This document shows, piece by piece, positions 63,556 to 64,000 of a DNA stretch of 64,000 nucleotides. A program made the position numbers and the translations under genes. Numbering within the stretch: the stretch's first letter is position 1; every line of letters begins with the position of its first letter. The notes under the pieces are model-generated. The model did not search any database and was not told the DNA's origin. It saw nothing but the letters and a program-made list of their open reading frames with translations. The stretch comes from Bacteroides clarus YIT 12056 (GTDB taxonomy: Bacteria; Bacteroidota; Bacteroidia; Bacteroidales; Bacteroidaceae). The stretch is from the NCBI RefSeq assembly GCF_900129655.1, contig NZ_FQWK01000002.1, forward strand, positions 248,001 to 312,000. The letters run 5' to 3'.

Positions 63556-63660
63556 GGAAGTAGCTCAGTTGGTTGCTGACGAAAGCGCAGCTTTTGGCAG
63601 CCGTAGAAGAGCATTAGCCTTCCAAGCTGAGGGTCGCGGGTTTGAGCCCCGTCTTCCGCT
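63556..63660 (+). pseudogene. tRNA-Gly look-alike interrupted in the D-loop
   Basis: GGAAGTAGCTCAGTTG (63556-63571) matches bases 3-18 of tRNA-Gly. Then 36 bp that fold as a hairpin (63575-63601) break the D-loop, and the 3' part of tRNA-Gly follows exactly from 63608. The 5' end has AA in place of GC, so the acceptor stem is not complete. It is not expected to make a working tRNA. Confidence 0.7.
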
Positions 63661-63663
63661 CTT
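63608..63663 (+). repeat. Right attachment repeat (attR), 56 bp direct repeat
   Basis: Exact copy of 51652-51707. It marks the right limit of the integrated element; the chromosomal sequence resumes after it. Confidence 0.9.
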
Positions 63664-63666
63664 AAT

Positions 63667-63710
63667 GAAAACCTCGATAGCTAAGAAATTAGCAATCGGG
63701 GTTTTCTGTT
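63667..63710 (+). terminator. Original chromosomal terminator of tRNA-Gly
   Basis: GAAAACC...GGTTTTC with inner CGAT/ATCG and GCTAA/TTAGC pairings (63667-63706), then TGTTTTC. It presumably followed the tRNA-Gly before insertion. Confidence 0.8.
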
Positions 63711-64000
63711 TTCAGCAACTTATGAGAATCTTTATATAAAGATTCCGTTTACACCTTCCCCCTTCACCGTTTCACATCGCTTTATATAAACCGCAAAACG
63801 TTTTGTGATGTTTCTCCAAATCATTTTGTGAGTGTTTTACACCTATTAACACAAAACGAATTGCGATTTTTCTATTTATTTTCCAACACAAATTAAAGAG
63901 CTCTCAAAGAGTACTTAAAAGTACCTCAAATCATATAAAATTTGTATATTTGTATATATAAAGAGGCATGTGCGCCTAAATCTATAAATATGGTAGGGGC
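63711..64000 (+). other. Noncoding flank with CAAAACG palindromes and possible gene start
   Basis: CAAAACGTTTTG (63794-63805) is a palindrome, with CACAAAACG again at 63850-63858 and ATTTTGTG between. GTACTT/AAGTAC arms lie near 63911-63925. A TATATTTG box at 63945-63952 and an ATG at 63990 may begin a gene that continues past the window; only MVG and one partial codon are visible. Confidence 0.35.

Larger units (their letters stand above)
51652..63663. mobile_element. Integrated genetic element in tRNA-Gly, about 11.96 kb
   Basis: A 56 bp direct repeat of the tRNA-Gly 3' end bounds a region with an integrase next to the tRNA, putative arm-type integrase sites near both ends, a serine recombinase, replication-like genes and cargo. 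Base composition shifts inside, notably the AT-rich lipoprotein gene. No relaxase, type IV secretion, portal or capsid gene is recognisable, so it is probably a mobilisable or satellite-type integrative element that moves with help. Confidence 0.88.

Overview
The window looks like chromosomal DNA of a Bacteroides-type gut bacterium (order Bacteroidales). Promoters fit the Bacteroides TTTG-N19-TAnnTTTG form, Shine-Dalgarno sequences are rarely evident, and the genes include DUF5687, DUF4270, DUF3871 and NfnAB-type families typical of the group. No species name can be given from the sequence alone.

Layout. 1-9.5 kb: an ABC ATPase/FtsX-like permease pair, an orphan carbohydrate pair (GH28-like plus heparinase II/III-like lyase) with a tiny remnant of an AraC-type regulator upstream, an SLC13-type transporter and a putative small RNA. 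9.7-21.5 kb: housekeeping genes (miaA, lipid kinase, kdsA, M16 peptidase, a DUF5687/ABC ATPase exporter with an NlpC/P60 lipoprotein, a HAD phosphatase, rplU-rpmA, serS). 21.6-22.6 kb: a REP-associated tyrosine transposase (RAYT) element between two degenerate tandem-repeat arrays; a 182 bp transposase-less relative lies at 0.85-1.03 kb. 22.8-34.2 kb: a fused NfnAB-type oxidoreductase, panC-panD, a half-length glycogen synthase-like protein, a DUF4270 lipoprotein and a three-gene glycogen/alpha-glucan operon. 34.4-51.5 kb: rhomboid protease, MarC protein, Crp/Fnr regulator, two tandem GMP synthase paralogues (one with an eroded amidotransferase domain), mscL, gapA, M3 peptidase, dCMP deaminase, S41 protease, folate cyclo-ligase, PHP phosphatase, DUF721-recF, a TPR protein and ribH.

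At 51,541-51,704 lie tRNA-Tyr and tRNA-Gly(TCC). The 3' part of the tRNA-Gly is repeated exactly (56 bp) at 63,608-63,663 and bounds an integrated element of about 11.96 kb. It carries a tyrosine integrase with putative arm-type sites at both ends, a serine recombinase, an SF2 helicase-like protein with an altered Walker A motif, a helix-turn-helix gene next to an origin-like region (perfect DnaA box, inverted repeats), a DUF3871 protein, several unknown genes, a strongly structured noncoding locus with its own promoter and terminator, an AT-rich lipoprotein gene and a HEPN/MNT pair. No relaxase, conjugation or capsid genes are visible. This element is the most novel part of the window. The right end also holds a tRNA-Gly look-alike whose D-loop is broken by a hairpin insertion.
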